From positions 1 through 64,000 of the forward strand of contig JAGKWW010000019.1 of the NCBI GenBank assembly GCA_021151665.1: 64,000 nt of DNA, given 5' to 3'. This stretch comes from Flavobacteriaceae bacterium. Lineage in GTDB: Bacteria > Bacteroidota > Bacteroidia > Flavobacteriales > Flavobacteriaceae. The translations under genes and the position numbers were made by a program. A model generated the notes under the pieces. It had not been told where the DNA came from. It made no database searches and saw only the letters and a program-made list of their open reading frames with translations. Below, piece by piece: positions 33,719 through 43,532 of the stretch. Every line of letters begins with the position of its first letter. The stretch's first letter is position 1.

Positions 33719-35497
33719 ATGGCGCTTACGCAAATACTTACCGCACAGATAGAAACAGCCGCAGAGGCATTGTTTGGCATCACTTTAGACAAGGTTGAGC
33801 TTCAGGCAACGCGAAAGGATTTTGAAGGCGACATTACAATGGTGATATTTCCGTTGCTAAAGCTTGTAAAGGCCAACCCGGCCGACCTTGGCGGCAAGAT
33901 AGGCGCGTGGCTTCAGGAGCATAGTGACATCGTAGAACGTTATAACGTTGTGGCAGGTTTCCTGAATATCGTAATAGCAGACTCTTACTACCTTAGCTTT
34001 TTTCAGGAAATAAAAAATAACCCCTCCTTCGGTTTTAGTCAGCCGGAAGATGGTGGCAAAGCCATTATGGTAGAGTACGCCTCTCCCAATACCAACAAGC
34101 CGCTGCACCTGGGCCACGTGCGTAATGTGTTGCTGGGCTATTCGGTGGCGGAGATACTCAAGGCTTCGGGTAAAAAAGTATACAAAACCCAGATCGTAAA
34201 CGACAGGGGTATCCATATCTGTAAAAGCATGCTGGCGTGGAAGATGTTTGGCAACGGCGAAACTCCCGAAACCGCTGGTGTAAAAGGGGATAAGCTGGTT
34301 GGCCATTATTATGTAGAATTTGACAAGGCCTACAAGGCGCAAACTAACGATCTTGCGGCTGGCGGAATGGGCGAAGAAGATGCTAAGAAGTCTGCCCCGA
34401 TAATGCTCGAGGCGCAGGAAATGCTCCGCAAATGGGAAGCGGGCGACGATGAGGTTGTCGCGCTATGGAAAATGATGAATGGTTGGGTGTACAGTGGCTT
34501 CGACCAGACTTTTGCGAACATTGGCGTTGACTTCGATAAAAATTATTACGAAAGCGATACTTACCTTTTGGGTAAAGATGTCGTAGAGCATGGCCTCGAA
34601 ATAGGGGTGTTCTATCGCAAGGAAGATGGTTCGGTATGGATCGACCTTACGCCCGACGGACTTGATGAAAAGCTGGTGCTTCGCCGCGATGGGACTTCGG
34701 TTTATATGACCCAGGATATTGGTACAGCCATTCAGCGGGTAAAAGATTTCCCTGATGTAGGCGGTATGGTGTATACCGTGGGCAATGAGCAGGACTACCA
34801 CTTTAAGGTACTGTTCCTTATCCTGAAAAAACTCGGCTACAGCTGGGCAGAGAGCCTTTATCATTTGTCGTATGGTATGGTAGACCTTCCTTCGGGCAAA
34901 ATGAAGAGCCGTGAAGGTACCGTAGTAGATGCCGATGATCTGATGGACGAAATGACGGCAACAGCAAAAACGATCTCTGAGGAGTTGGGCAAGCTTGACG
35001 GCTACTCTGACGAAGACAAAGCACGGTTGTACCGAATCATAGGCCTTGGTGCCCTGAAATATTATATACTTAAAGTAGACCCTAAAAAACGTATCCTGTT
35101 CAATCCGGAAGAGTCGGTTGACTTTGGCGGAAATACGGGGCCGTTCATCCAGTACACTTACGCAAGGATACAGTCGCTGTTGCGCAAAGCAGGAGCTGCC
35201 GCCGGTGCCGATATTGAAATTAAAGAACTGCACGAAAAAGAAAAAGAACTGCTTAAACTGTTGTCACAATTCCCGGATGTCATTCAGGCTGCGGCTTCGG
35301 GCCATAGCCCCGCGTTGATAGCCAATTATACCTATGACCTGGTGAAGGAATACAACTCTTTTTACCAGAGTGTACCTGTGCTGGGTGCAGAAAATGAGAA
35401 TGAAAAAGCATTCCGTGTGCAGCTGTCTAAAAAGGTGGGCGACACCATCAAGTCTGCTTTCGGGCTGCTCGGCATAGAAGTGCCGGAGCGTATGTAA
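33719..35497 (+). CDS. argS: Arginyl-tRNA synthetase
   Basis: A 592-residue class I aminoacyl-tRNA synthetase that charges tRNA-Arg. The N-terminal tRNA-recognition domain covers residues 1-110; the class I signature is NKPLHLGHVRNV, and the KMSKS-like loop is KMKSREGTVV. The C-terminal DALR anticodon-binding domain ends FGLLGIEVPERM. Length and motif order are standard. The next gene begins 18 bases later on the same strand, so the acylation cassette may be co-transcribed. Confidence 0.95.
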   Translation: MALTQILTAQIETAAEALFGITLDKVELQATRKDFEGDITMVIFPLLKLVKANPADLGGKIGAWLQEHSDIVERYNVVAGFLNIVIADSYYLSFFQEIKNNPSFGFSQPEDGGKAIMVEYASPNTNKPLHLGHVRNVLLGYSVAEILKASGKKVYKTQIVNDRGIHICKSMLAWKMFGNGETPETAGVKGDKLVGHYYVEFDKAYKAQTNDLAAGGMGEEDAKKSAPIMLEAQEMLRKWEAGDDEVVALWKMMNGWVYSGFDQTFANIGVDFDKNYYESDTYLLGKDVVEHGLEIGVFYRKEDGSVWIDLTPDGLDEKLVLRRDGTSVYMTQDIGTAIQRVKDFPDVGGMVYTVGNEQDYHFKVLFLILKKLGYSWAESLYHLSYGMVDLPSGKMKSREGTVVDADDLMDEMTATAKTISEELGKLDGYSDEDKARLYRIIGLGALKYYILKVDPKKRILFNPEESVDFGGNTGPFIQYTYARIQSLLRKAGAAAGADIEIKELHEKEKELLKLLSQFPDVIQAAASGHSPALIANYTYDLVKEYNSFYQSVPVLGAENENEKAFRVQLSKKVGDTIKSAFGLLGIEVPERM

Positions 35498-35515
35498 ACC
35501 AATGCTGTAACTGCT

Positions 35516-36976
35516 GTGGAGAATAACAAATCATATTTTTTTCATTCGTTTGCCATCGTGGTGCTTTCTGCGTTGGCAATGCTTGCATTCAAACAATTCC
35601 TTCCGCAAAAGATCTTTACCGAAACTACGGGTAACACAAAGAATGTGGTGGTAGACAGCATGATGCTGGAGGCTGTGGAAGCGGACTCTTCGGCAACGGA
35701 AACCGATACGCTAAGCAACAGGAAAATTACATTCGAAAGCTATAACGGGGTGAAATTCCCTACCGAAACTTTCGAGGAATACAAAGGCTACCAACATCTG
35801 GTGCCCTTTTTTGAAAAGCTGCTACAGCTGGAAAAAGGAAAGGGTGGAAATGTGCGCATTGCGTACTTTGGCGACTCTATGACCGATGGCGACATGATCG
35901 TGAAAGACCTTCGCTCAACCCTTCAGGACCGTTTTGGCGGCGAAGGGGTTGGTTTCGTTAACATCACATCTGAGTCGGCGCCATCGCGTAGCACGCTTAC
36001 GCACCAGTTTTCGGCCAACTGGAAAACACTTTCCTACCTGAATGTAAAACACCCCACGCGGCCGTTCGGCATTAACGGGCATGTATTTTTTACCAAGCAC
36101 GACACTGTGAACCCTATTTGGGTGAAATATAAAGCGAATAACGTTCGCCACCTGACCACGCTCAATAACCCAACATTGTTCTACGGTAAGTCGGGCAACC
36201 GTTCGGGCAGCGTAACTTTTATTGCCGGCAACGATACCATCCGCAAGAAACTGAATCCGTCATCGCTTGTCAATACACTTCAGGTATCTCCCGGCGCGCT
36301 AAAAGGATTCCGGGCAAATTTCGTTTCGTGCGATACCATACCGTTCTACGGCTTCAATTTTGACGACGGAAAAGGCGTGCACGTAGATAACTTCAGTAAC
36401 CGTGGCAATTCAGGCCTGCCTATTTCAACGTTCAATACCAATGTGATGAAGGCTTTTAATGAAAAGCTGGGCTACGACCTGATCATCCTGCATTACGGTA
36501 CTAATGTATTGAACTATGGTTCATATAACTACACCTGGTACGAAAAACGCATGGCCCGCGTGGTAGACCATCTTCGCGAATGCTTTCCTGGCGTAGCGAT
36601 ATTAATCATTTCCACGGCGGATAAATCGACCAAGTACAATACCGAGATGAAAACCGACTCGGCGGTTGTGCCGCTCACGCTGGCACAGAAACGCTACGCG
36701 GTGAAAACAAATTCTGCCTACGTAAACCTGTATACCCTGATGGGCGGCGACGGTTCTATGGTAAAATGGGTAGAAGAAGTTCCGGCGATGGCCAATAAAG
36801 ATTATACCCACTTCAACTTCCGCGGGTCAAAGCGCATCAGCGATATGATCTACAACCAGTTGGGGCAGGGTTACGAACAATATAAAAAACTTAGGGACGG
36901 GGCGCCTGTGGCTAAAAAGCAGCCGGTAAAACGCGATTCGCTGATCCCTGAAACCGACTCGACACATGCACAGTAA
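35516..36976 (+). CDS. Membrane-anchored SGNH hydrolase, O-acylation cassette
   Basis: A 486-residue protein starting at GTG, with an N-terminal membrane segment (HSFAIVVLSALAMLAF) that places the rest in the periplasm. The SGNH fold has block I GDSMTDG (Ser121), the block III segment LHYGTN and block V DYTHFNFRG with Asp and His. Such proteins next to an MBOAT acyltransferase accept or transfer acetyl groups onto surface polymers, as in AlgJ/AlgX or PatB. The tail is Pro- and Lys-rich. It overlaps the next gene by 11 bases. Confidence 0.8.
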   Translation: MENNKSYFFHSFAIVVLSALAMLAFKQFLPQKIFTETTGNTKNVVVDSMMLEAVEADSSATETDTLSNRKITFESYNGVKFPTETFEEYKGYQHLVPFFEKLLQLEKGKGGNVRIAYFGDSMTDGDMIVKDLRSTLQDRFGGEGVGFVNITSESAPSRSTLTHQFSANWKTLSYLNVKHPTRPFGINGHVFFTKHDTVNPIWVKYKANNVRHLTTLNNPTLFYGKSGNRSGSVTFIAGNDTIRKKLNPSSLVNTLQVSPGALKGFRANFVSCDTIPFYGFNFDDGKGVHVDNFSNRGNSGLPISTFNTNVMKAFNEKLGYDLIILHYGTNVLNYGSYNYTWYEKRMARVVDHLRECFPGVAILIISTADKSTKYNTEMKTDSAVVPLTLAQKRYAVKTNSAYVNLYTLMGGDGSMVKWVEEVPAMANKDYTHFNFRGSKRISDMIYNQLGQGYEQYKKLRDGAPVAKKQPVKRDSLIPETDSTHAQ

Positions 36977-38396
36977 ATTCTTCTATATAATCGCGCTTTT
37001 TGTCCTGATGTGTTGCCCTCTGCATGCACAGACCGACACTACCCGCGTGGTAACCGACACCGTTGCCGTAGTAATGGATACAACGGAAGTTGTCGGGCAG
37101 CATGTGGTAACCAACACCTCGGCCCTTAAACTGTTCTTCGAAAAGCTGTATGAGGTAGATAAAGAAAAGGCAGGGAAGATTAATATTGTGCATATCGGAG
37201 ATTCGCACATACAGGCAGATGCCATGACAGGTTATATACGTAAGGCATTGCAGGACCGGTTTGGCAACGGCGGTGCCGGTTTTGTTTTCCCGCATAGGCT
37301 AGCCAAAACAAACGGAAGCCAATATGTACGTTTTGAAAGCAATACTTCCTGGGCATCGCGCCGCAATATCTATGCACCGGAGCCCGGGCTGGATGTGGGC
37401 CTTAGCGGGATCGCACTTAAAACCCGCGACCGTGATTTTGTGGTAGAGCTTACCGTTCGCGACAGTGCTTATAAATTCAACTGGATAAAGATTATCACGC
37501 CACAAAACTATCCGCTTTTTGATGTAGCGACCACCAGCCGTACTATTGTTCTGGAATCTAAAACGCCAAAAAAAATAACCCATAAGATAAAGAATGGAGA
37601 AGTGCTGGGCAGCATCGCCAACAAATACGGCGTTTCTATTGCTGAACTGCGCCGTGCGAACGGCCTGAAGGGCGACAACATCAGGGCAGGTAAAACCCTT
37701 AAGATACCTACCGATGAGATGGAGCGTAAAGAAGTGCGCCGCAGTGAGTTCGATCAACTTTCGCTGACGCTGGATCCATTGGCTAACTTCTACTATAGCC
37801 CGAAGCCGCTTTCTAAAATCTACCTGCTTCCCAACAAAGGGCAGAGCGAATTCAACCTGAACGGAATGGTGCTCGAAAAAGACGCGCACGGCATATTGTA
37901 CCACAGCATTGGGGTAAATGGCGCTAAGGCATCAGATTATAACAAATATCCATTATTCTTTGAGCAATTGCCGGCCCTGATGCCCGATCTGGTTATCGTA
38001 TCTCTGGGTACCAATGAATCATTCGACAAGCTTACGCGCGATGAGTATACCGAGCAGCTGAATATTTTTATTGCCAAGATAAAAGCGAAGAATCCGGACG
38101 TGTGCGTACTGGTAATGACGCCCCCACCTTCGCTCTTCCGCCGCCGTACGCCAAATACCTATGCCGCAGATTATGCCAGGGTAATACAGGGGCAGGAAAC
38201 AACGCAGGGTTATGCCTCGTTTGACCTGTTTACCGAAATGGGCGGTTTGTACGGAGTGCCGCGCAATGCAAAACGCGGGTTTATTAATAGTGACAAGGTA
38301 CATTATACACAGGCAGGATACGAAAAGCAGGGGAGCCTTTTCCTTGATGCTTTTTTTAAGGCTTATGAAACTTTTAAAACAAACAGGGACAAATAA
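36966..38396 (+). CDS. Periplasmic SGNH hydrolase with inserted LysM domain
   Basis: A 476-residue exported protein (signal peptide ending CCPLHAQ). SGNH block I is HIGDSHIQAD (Ser80). A LysM domain covers about residues 204-248 (KIKNGEVLGSIANKYGVSIA, ending GKTLKIPTD). The remaining blocks follow: SLGTNE near 346-351 and DKVHYTQAGY near 445. The LysM is therefore inserted within the hydrolase fold. LysM binds peptidoglycan N-acetylglucosamine, so acyl transfer onto, or removal from, the cell wall is the best inference. It overlaps the MBOAT gene by one base (TAATG). Confidence 0.82.
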   Translation: MHSKFFYIIALFVLMCCPLHAQTDTTRVVTDTVAVVMDTTEVVGQHVVTNTSALKLFFEKLYEVDKEKAGKINIVHIGDSHIQADAMTGYIRKALQDRFGNGGAGFVFPHRLAKTNGSQYVRFESNTSWASRRNIYAPEPGLDVGLSGIALKTRDRDFVVELTVRDSAYKFNWIKIITPQNYPLFDVATTSRTIVLESKTPKKITHKIKNGEVLGSIANKYGVSIAELRRANGLKGDNIRAGKTLKIPTDEMERKEVRRSEFDQLSLTLDPLANFYYSPKPLSKIYLLPNKGQSEFNLNGMVLEKDAHGILYHSIGVNGAKASDYNKYPLFFEQLPALMPDLVIVSLGTNESFDKLTRDEYTEQLNIFIAKIKAKNPDVCVLVMTPPPSLFRRRTPNTYAADYARVIQGQETTQGYASFDLFTEMGGLYGVPRNAKRGFINSDKVHYTQAGYEKQGSLFLDAFFKAYETFKTNRDK

Positions 38397-40057
38397 TGCA
38401 GCTTAGTGAATTAGTGCCGCAGTTTACCGCCGCCGACTTTGGGCGATGGTTTCTATACAACCCCGATGAGCCCATGCTGTTCAATACAGCAAAGTTCCTC
38501 AGGCTGTTCACGATATTTTACCTTGTTTATGTATTGCTGAAAGACAGGTTTAAATTTAGGATCGCGTTCACAGCCGCGTTTTCTATTTACTTTTATTATC
38601 TGTGTAGCGAAAGGTATTACGTTCTGCTCTTGTTTTCCAGCGTGGTAGATTATACGCTCGGCTATTTCCTTTACCGGGAAACGAGTGATGCCATGAGGAA
38701 GATCTACCTTTGGTTTAGCGTCATTGTTAATCTTACTTTTCTCGGCTATTTTAAGTACACTAATTTTATAATTGAAAGTGGCAGCGTGATGTTCGGGTGG
38801 AACTACACTTTCCATAAGATCATACTTCCGGTAGGTATCTCATTTTATACCTTCCAGTCCATCAGCTATATTATTGAGATATACCGCAAAGAAATCACTC
38901 CTGCAAAGAATTATGTAGATTACCTTTTCTTCGTGTCGTTTTTCCCGCAACTTGTAGCCGGCCCTATTGTTCGTGCGAAAGATTTTGTGCCGCAGATCTA
39001 TGCAAAGCTTAACCTCACCAAAGAACAGCTTAACTATGCGTTCTTCCTGATCATCGGCGGGCTCATAAAGAAGACGGTGATCTCCGATTATATCTCGATA
39101 AATTTTGTAGACAGGGTATTTGATTCGCCCAACAGCTATACCGCCTTCGAAAACCTGATGGCAGCTTATGGCTATACAATCCAGATCTATTGCGACTTTT
39201 CGGGATACTCAGATATGGCAATCGGTATTGCGTTGCTGCTCGGCTTTAAGCTGCCTACCAACTTCCGTACACCTTACCAGTCAGGTTCGATTACGGAGTT
39301 TTGGCGCAGGTGGCACATTTCACTCTCTACCTGGCTAAAAGATTTCCTGTACATATCGGTAGGGGGCAACCGCCACGGCTCGTTTGCAGGCTTCTTGTTT
39401 CCGGCAATTTTCTTTTTCGGGCTTACGCTTTGGGGAATCACCTATGCGTCTGTAAGTATCGTGCCGCTGGTTATTAGTGTATCGGGACTTGTTTTATTTG
39501 CGCTTACGTTCCTTCTGTCCAAAGACAGGCATAAAACTATGGTAACGAATGTCAACCTCCTTACCACTATGCTGCTTGGTGGGCTTTGGCACGGCGCAAG
39601 CCTTCGCTTCATCATTTGGGGTGGGCTGCATGGTATTGCATTGGCTGTACATAAAATATGGTCAGAATTTTTCCCTGCCAGGGAAAAGCATACGGTGGGC
39701 ACCAGGGTATGGAACTTTATTTCGGTATTGATAACATTTCATTTTGTTGCGTTCTGCTGGCTTTTCTTCCGGGCACGCGATTTCCGTACGGCGCTGGATG
39801 TGATACATAACATTGGCCAGGTGACCTTCAGCCCCGACCAATGGCAAACCATTATCCTGGGGTATAAAAACGTGTTTATACTGATGCTAATCGGGTATGT
39901 TTGGCATTTCCTTCCGGAAGGAATCACAATCGCAATGAGGCAGGCATGGGGCAAGACACCACTTTTAGGAAAAGCGGTTTTACTAGGCCTTGTTTTCTGG
40001 CTCGTATTTGCAGCGGCTTCTGCAGGGCCTCAGCCGTTTATTTACTTCCAGTTTTAG
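38396..40057 (+). CDS. MBOAT family O-acyltransferase
   Basis: A 553-residue protein with about a dozen membrane segments. The family motifs EFWRRWHISLSTWLKDFLYI and GGLWHGASLRFIIWGGLHG contain the conserved and catalytic histidines. MBOAT proteins such as AlgI, DltB and PatA pass acetyl groups from the cytoplasm through the membrane to a periplasmic SGNH partner. The two preceding genes encode such partners and overlap in coupled fashion, giving a complete O-acylation cassette. The acceptor polymer is unknown, though the LysM domain suggests peptidoglycan. Confidence 0.9.
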   Translation: MQLSELVPQFTAADFGRWFLYNPDEPMLFNTAKFLRLFTIFYLVYVLLKDRFKFRIAFTAAFSIYFYYLCSERYYVLLLFSSVVDYTLGYFLYRETSDAMRKIYLWFSVIVNLTFLGYFKYTNFIIESGSVMFGWNYTFHKIILPVGISFYTFQSISYIIEIYRKEITPAKNYVDYLFFVSFFPQLVAGPIVRAKDFVPQIYAKLNLTKEQLNYAFFLIIGGLIKKTVISDYISINFVDRVFDSPNSYTAFENLMAAYGYTIQIYCDFSGYSDMAIGIALLLGFKLPTNFRTPYQSGSITEFWRRWHISLSTWLKDFLYISVGGNRHGSFAGFLFPAIFFFGLTLWGITYASVSIVPLVISVSGLVLFALTFLLSKDRHKTMVTNVNLLTTMLLGGLWHGASLRFIIWGGLHGIALAVHKIWSEFFPAREKHTVGTRVWNFISVLITFHFVAFCWLFFRARDFRTALDVIHNIGQVTFSPDQWQTIILGYKNVFILMLIGYVWHFLPEGITIAMRQAWGKTPLLGKAVLLGLVFWLVFAAASAGPQPFIYFQF

Positions 40058-40069
40058 TGGCTAAAAGCT
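40052..40069. other. Palindrome holding both stop codons of convergent genes
   Basis: TTTTAG and CTAAAA flank TGG, so the stop codons of the MBOAT gene (plus) and the receptor gene (minus) lie in one short inverted repeat. Possibly a weak bidirectional terminator; no other terminator is seen here. Confidence 0.4.
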
Positions 40070-42598
40070 CAACAGAATGCGAGCGTTTGGCGTGCGGGTA
40101 AGCGCGTAAGTGTTTACTTCTTCCACCGCGTTGCCGGCATTGTTTACCCTGTAGTAACGGTTTAGGATATTGCTCCGGTTAAACAGGTTCTGCACCGATA
40201 CACCTGTTAAGAGAGTTACTCCTTTATCGATTTTCCAGGTATGCGATGCAGAAAAGTTAACCTGGAAAAAATTCTCGTTGCGGCGGGCGTTTACGGTATC
40301 GTAACTAACTGAAGGGAAACCGGGAATCGTGACAACCGGTTCACTGCTCATCGCTGCCGTGTACGGCCTTCCGGTATACCATCTTGAGCCAAGCGCCAGC
40401 TTGAAATTATAAAGTTCGTATATGATGGCAGAATTAACCGTATGGGCAATTTCGAAATTACTGTCGAATCGCGAAGGCGAAACCCCATCAAAATGATAGC
40501 GGTTATTATTCCATGTGTAGCTGAGCCACGCGTAGAATCCTGAAAATTGTTTCTGAATAAGGAATTCGGTTCCGTATACGGTGTAGCTTCCTGTTGCGGC
40601 TACATCTTCGAACTGATCCTGGAAAGACTGCCCGAGCGTGGTAATTCCGTTTACTTTTTTGATGAAATTATCGAGGGACAAAAGCCAGCCCCTGTTGCGA
40701 TAGGAAGCCCCAACCGACCCCTGGCTGCTGCGCTGGATGGGCAGATTGGCATTGTTTGCCAACACCCACCGGCGGTTTTCTATGCCAAGGTAATCGTCCT
40801 GAAGCTGTACTACCTGGCTCGCCGTCTGGCTCTTTCTTTCGCCAAGCAGCTGGAGGTTCCATCGGTTATCCGGCGAGAAGTTAACCTGGAGCCTCGGCTC
40901 GGGATAAAATTTGGCGAATTGTTCGATATAATTATAGCGTATCCCGCCTTTGGTAAACAATTTCCCATTTTCAGAGTTGTATTCGAGTTCACCGATGAGC
41001 GCATGCGTCCGCAAAACCGATTTTTGGCGTTGCTGTACGGCAAAGAGAATGGATGTTTCGCTATTGTCTATGCTGATCTCGTTGTACTGATAGCCGGTAT
41101 TAAGCCGCATTAGTTTATTAAGGGCGTTGCTGTTGGCCAACCTGAGCCCGCGGTCATTTATCTTATTTTCCTGTAACACCTCACTGGTTGATTCAAGTGA
41201 GGCATTGGTGGCGTTGAGTGCGTAGTAAGAGGTGTATCCACCTATTTCAGCATTGTCGGCAGCGTTGTAGCGCATCCGCCAGGCAAAAGTTCCACCGAGT
41301 GTCAATTGGTCGAGCCGGCTGGTTCGCACGAGTACGTTTGCGGATGCCACCGTTCCTTCGGTAAAATCGAGTTTGTTCTTTATACCGATAAAATTCAGGT
41401 ATACGTCATTCCGGCTTCCGATTTTTTGATGGTATTGGCCCGTAGCATCGTAAAAATAAAATTCCTTGTCGCTTTTGTAGTTAATATCGGCACTGTTGCT
41501 AAGCTGCGTGACTACGGTGTTCTGGAAAATACGGTCAGAGTACCGGTTATAGGTGGGTAGCGCGATTACATCAGTAAAAGATCGCCGGGCCGATAGCTCG
41601 ACATCTGCTTTGAGCGACACACGGATGTGGGTAGTAAAGCCTGCATTGATCATATTGCTGCCTACACGGGTTAGTGTACTATCTATCGTCGCACTTCGCG
41701 AAGAAATGTCTACTGCGCTTGAAACACTTTCGCCATAGAAGGCAGAGGTGCCATTTTTTGCGATTTTGATATCGTGGGTAAGCATGGGGTTGAGCGCCGA
41801 GATCAGGCCGAAAAAATGCCCTGTCTGGAAAAGCCTTATACCATTCCACATAAACAGGTTCTGGTCGTGCGTGCCGCCACGTACATTGATATTAGATACG
41901 GTTTCGTCAACGCTGTTTACGCCGGGAAGCTGCTGCATGGCCAGGAGTACATCGGGCTCGGTAAGCCCGGGCAGTATTCCGAATTGTGCGGGTTTAATTA
42001 TAAAGGTGCCGTCTTTCTTTTTCGAGATACCGGAAGTAAGGTAACGGTCGGCCACAATTTCCTCCAGCATTACAGGCTGCAGCTGCAAAACAAATGTGCT
42101 GCAATCGGGGCCGAAGTTGTCTTTATCTGCTGATATGGGTATATAACCCGGCATTGTAATGGTGATATCTCTTACTTCGGTATACAGCAATTCGAAATAA
42201 CCATCTGCCCCGCTAGTGATTTGACGGTCCTTGTCGTAGGCGACAACAGCATTCGCAATGCCGGCGCCAGAATCATCGGTTACAACCCCGCAAATTTTGC
42301 GTATGCCCAGCTTTGGCCCTGTAAAGATGACGATATAATTACCTGTTTCTTTATAGCTTAAGCCCGTTCGGTTAGAGATGTAGGTAAGCTTTGCTTTAAG
42401 CGGAAGGGCGGGGGGCGGCGGGAAGAGTACAAACGGCCTGACATCTTCTTCAAGAAATGCCAGTTTGATATCGTGCACCCGTCCTATTTCTTCCAGTATC
42501 TTTTTCAATGGTAGCGCCTCCCCGTTATCCTGTGCGGAACAAACGGAGAAAAGCAGCAGGGTAAGGGTTAGTAGAAAATACCGGAATTTCAGGGTCAT
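40061..42598 (-). CDS. TonB-dependent receptor with STN signalling domain
   Basis: An 845-residue outer-membrane receptor. After a signal peptide (ending LLFSVCSAQ) comes an STN-type domain (residues 25-95, with LPLKAKLTYISNRTGLSY), then a regulatory-like beta domain (KICGVVTDDSGAGIANAVVA), a plug containing NINVRGGTHDQNLFMWNGI, and the barrel, ending ALTRTPNARILLSF. The STN domain contacts the FecR protein when ligand binds. The gene overlaps the fecR stop by four bases. No SusD-like gene follows, so the ligand may be a siderophore or peptide rather than a glycan. Confidence 0.88.
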   Translation of the reverse strand: MTLKFRYFLLTLTLLLFSVCSAQDNGEALPLKKILEEIGRVHDIKLAFLEEDVRPFVLFPPPPALPLKAKLTYISNRTGLSYKETGNYIVIFTGPKLGIRKICGVVTDDSGAGIANAVVAYDKDRQITSGADGYFELLYTEVRDITITMPGYIPISADKDNFGPDCSTFVLQLQPVMLEEIVADRYLTSGISKKKDGTFIIKPAQFGILPGLTEPDVLLAMQQLPGVNSVDETVSNINVRGGTHDQNLFMWNGIRLFQTGHFFGLISALNPMLTHDIKIAKNGTSAFYGESVSSAVDISSRSATIDSTLTRVGSNMINAGFTTHIRVSLKADVELSARRSFTDVIALPTYNRYSDRIFQNTVVTQLSNSADINYKSDKEFYFYDATGQYHQKIGSRNDVYLNFIGIKNKLDFTEGTVASANVLVRTSRLDQLTLGGTFAWRMRYNAADNAEIGGYTSYYALNATNASLESTSEVLQENKINDRGLRLANSNALNKLMRLNTGYQYNEISIDNSETSILFAVQQRQKSVLRTHALIGELEYNSENGKLFTKGGIRYNYIEQFAKFYPEPRLQVNFSPDNRWNLQLLGERKSQTASQVVQLQDDYLGIENRRWVLANNANLPIQRSSQGSVGASYRNRGWLLSLDNFIKKVNGITTLGQSFQDQFEDVAATGSYTVYGTEFLIQKQFSGFYAWLSYTWNNNRYHFDGVSPSRFDSNFEIAHTVNSAIIYELYNFKLALGSRWYTGRPYTAAMSSEPVVTIPGFPSVSYDTVNARRNENFFQVNFSASHTWKIDKGVTLLTGVSVQNLFNRSNILNRYYRVNNAGNAVEEVNTYALTRTPNARILLSF

Positions 42599-43488
42599 TC
42601 ACCAGTTAATATGATCGTGTTGCCTTGTTTTTCAGTTCTTAAATTGTATGCAATTTCAAGAATTTTAATGGCATTATCAAGATCATTGGTGGGAATTGTT
42701 CCTGTAAAGCGTTTATTTCGTTCGGCTGTAAGTTTAATAGTAACATTATACTGCCTTTCAAGCTCAGCAGTGATGTGTGCAAGTGTTTCAGCAGTAAACT
42801 CTGTTTCGCCGGTTGTCCATCCGGGCTGTTGCAATTTTGTTTCGGGCAGGTTTTTAAGAATGCCGTCTTCGCAGGCAATACTTTCCCCGGGAGTCAGCAG
42901 TATTGTATTTCCATTGCAGGTAACGCGGACTTTTCCTTCATAGCATGTCACGTCAAGACGGTTGCCACGCGATTTTACGTTGAACTGAGTGCCAACAACG
43001 GTTACAGTTCCCTGTGGTGTAACCACGTCAAACGTTTTTCCTTTGGCAGCCTTGAAATATGCTTCGCCATTAAGGGTCATCTTACGGTTATTGCTCCAGT
43101 TCCATTCTTTAAACGAAGCCTCGGAGCCGGCGTTCAGTGTAACAGACGAATTGTCCGGAAGCGTAAAGGAAGCCGTCTGGCCGAAACCTGAAAATTCCTT
43201 TGAAACGTGTATTGTGTATAAGTAAAAAGCGGCACCAAGGGCGACAAAAAGCACGGCGGCTATCCTGCCAATCCATGGGTTAAGCCTTCTTACCTTCGTT
43301 TCTTTCGTGCGGTTGCGTACAATTTTATCGTAAAGCGGTGCGGCATCATAAGCCGGAGCCTGAAGCTGTGCAGAATATTCTTTTATACGGCGGTATGTTT
43401 CAAAGCCGGGCGAAGCCATGAATTCCTTCAGCTCCTGCTCGTCCATTTCATCATTGAGCCAACGCGCTAATGTAACATCCTCTTTCAT
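42595..43488 (-). CDS. FecR family anti-sigma regulator
   Basis: A 297-residue inner-membrane regulator. Residues 1-60 bind the sigma factor in the cytoplasm (MKEDVTLARWLNDEMDEQEL), a membrane segment follows (IGRIAAVLFVALGAAFYLYTI), and the FecR domain lies in the periplasm (FTLPDNSSVTLNAGSEASF, VVTPQGTVTVVGTQFNV). The C-terminal part, with LAHITAELERQYNVTIKL, resembles the secretin/STN-like tail of Bacteroidota FecR proteins. It would transmit the ligand signal from the downstream receptor to the upstream sigma factor. Confidence 0.9.
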   Translation of the reverse strand: MKEDVTLARWLNDEMDEQELKEFMASPGFETYRRIKEYSAQLQAPAYDAAPLYDKIVRNRTKETKVRRLNPWIGRIAAVLFVALGAAFYLYTIHVSKEFSGFGQTASFTLPDNSSVTLNAGSEASFKEWNWSNNRKMTLNGEAYFKAAKGKTFDVVTPQGTVTVVGTQFNVKSRGNRLDVTCYEGKVRVTCNGNTILLTPGESIACEDGILKNLPETKLQQPGWTTGETEFTAETLAHITAELERQYNVTIKLTAERNKRFTGTIPTNDLDNAIKILEIAYNLRTEKQGNTIILTGE

Positions 43489-43532
43489 TTTTTGTTCGCT
43501 TTATAACAATAACAGCTTATTTTATAATTACC

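Noticed and set aside
34463..35233. 256-residue open frame opposite argS
   Set aside because: Antisense to argS catalytic and anticodon-binding domains; no independent evidence.
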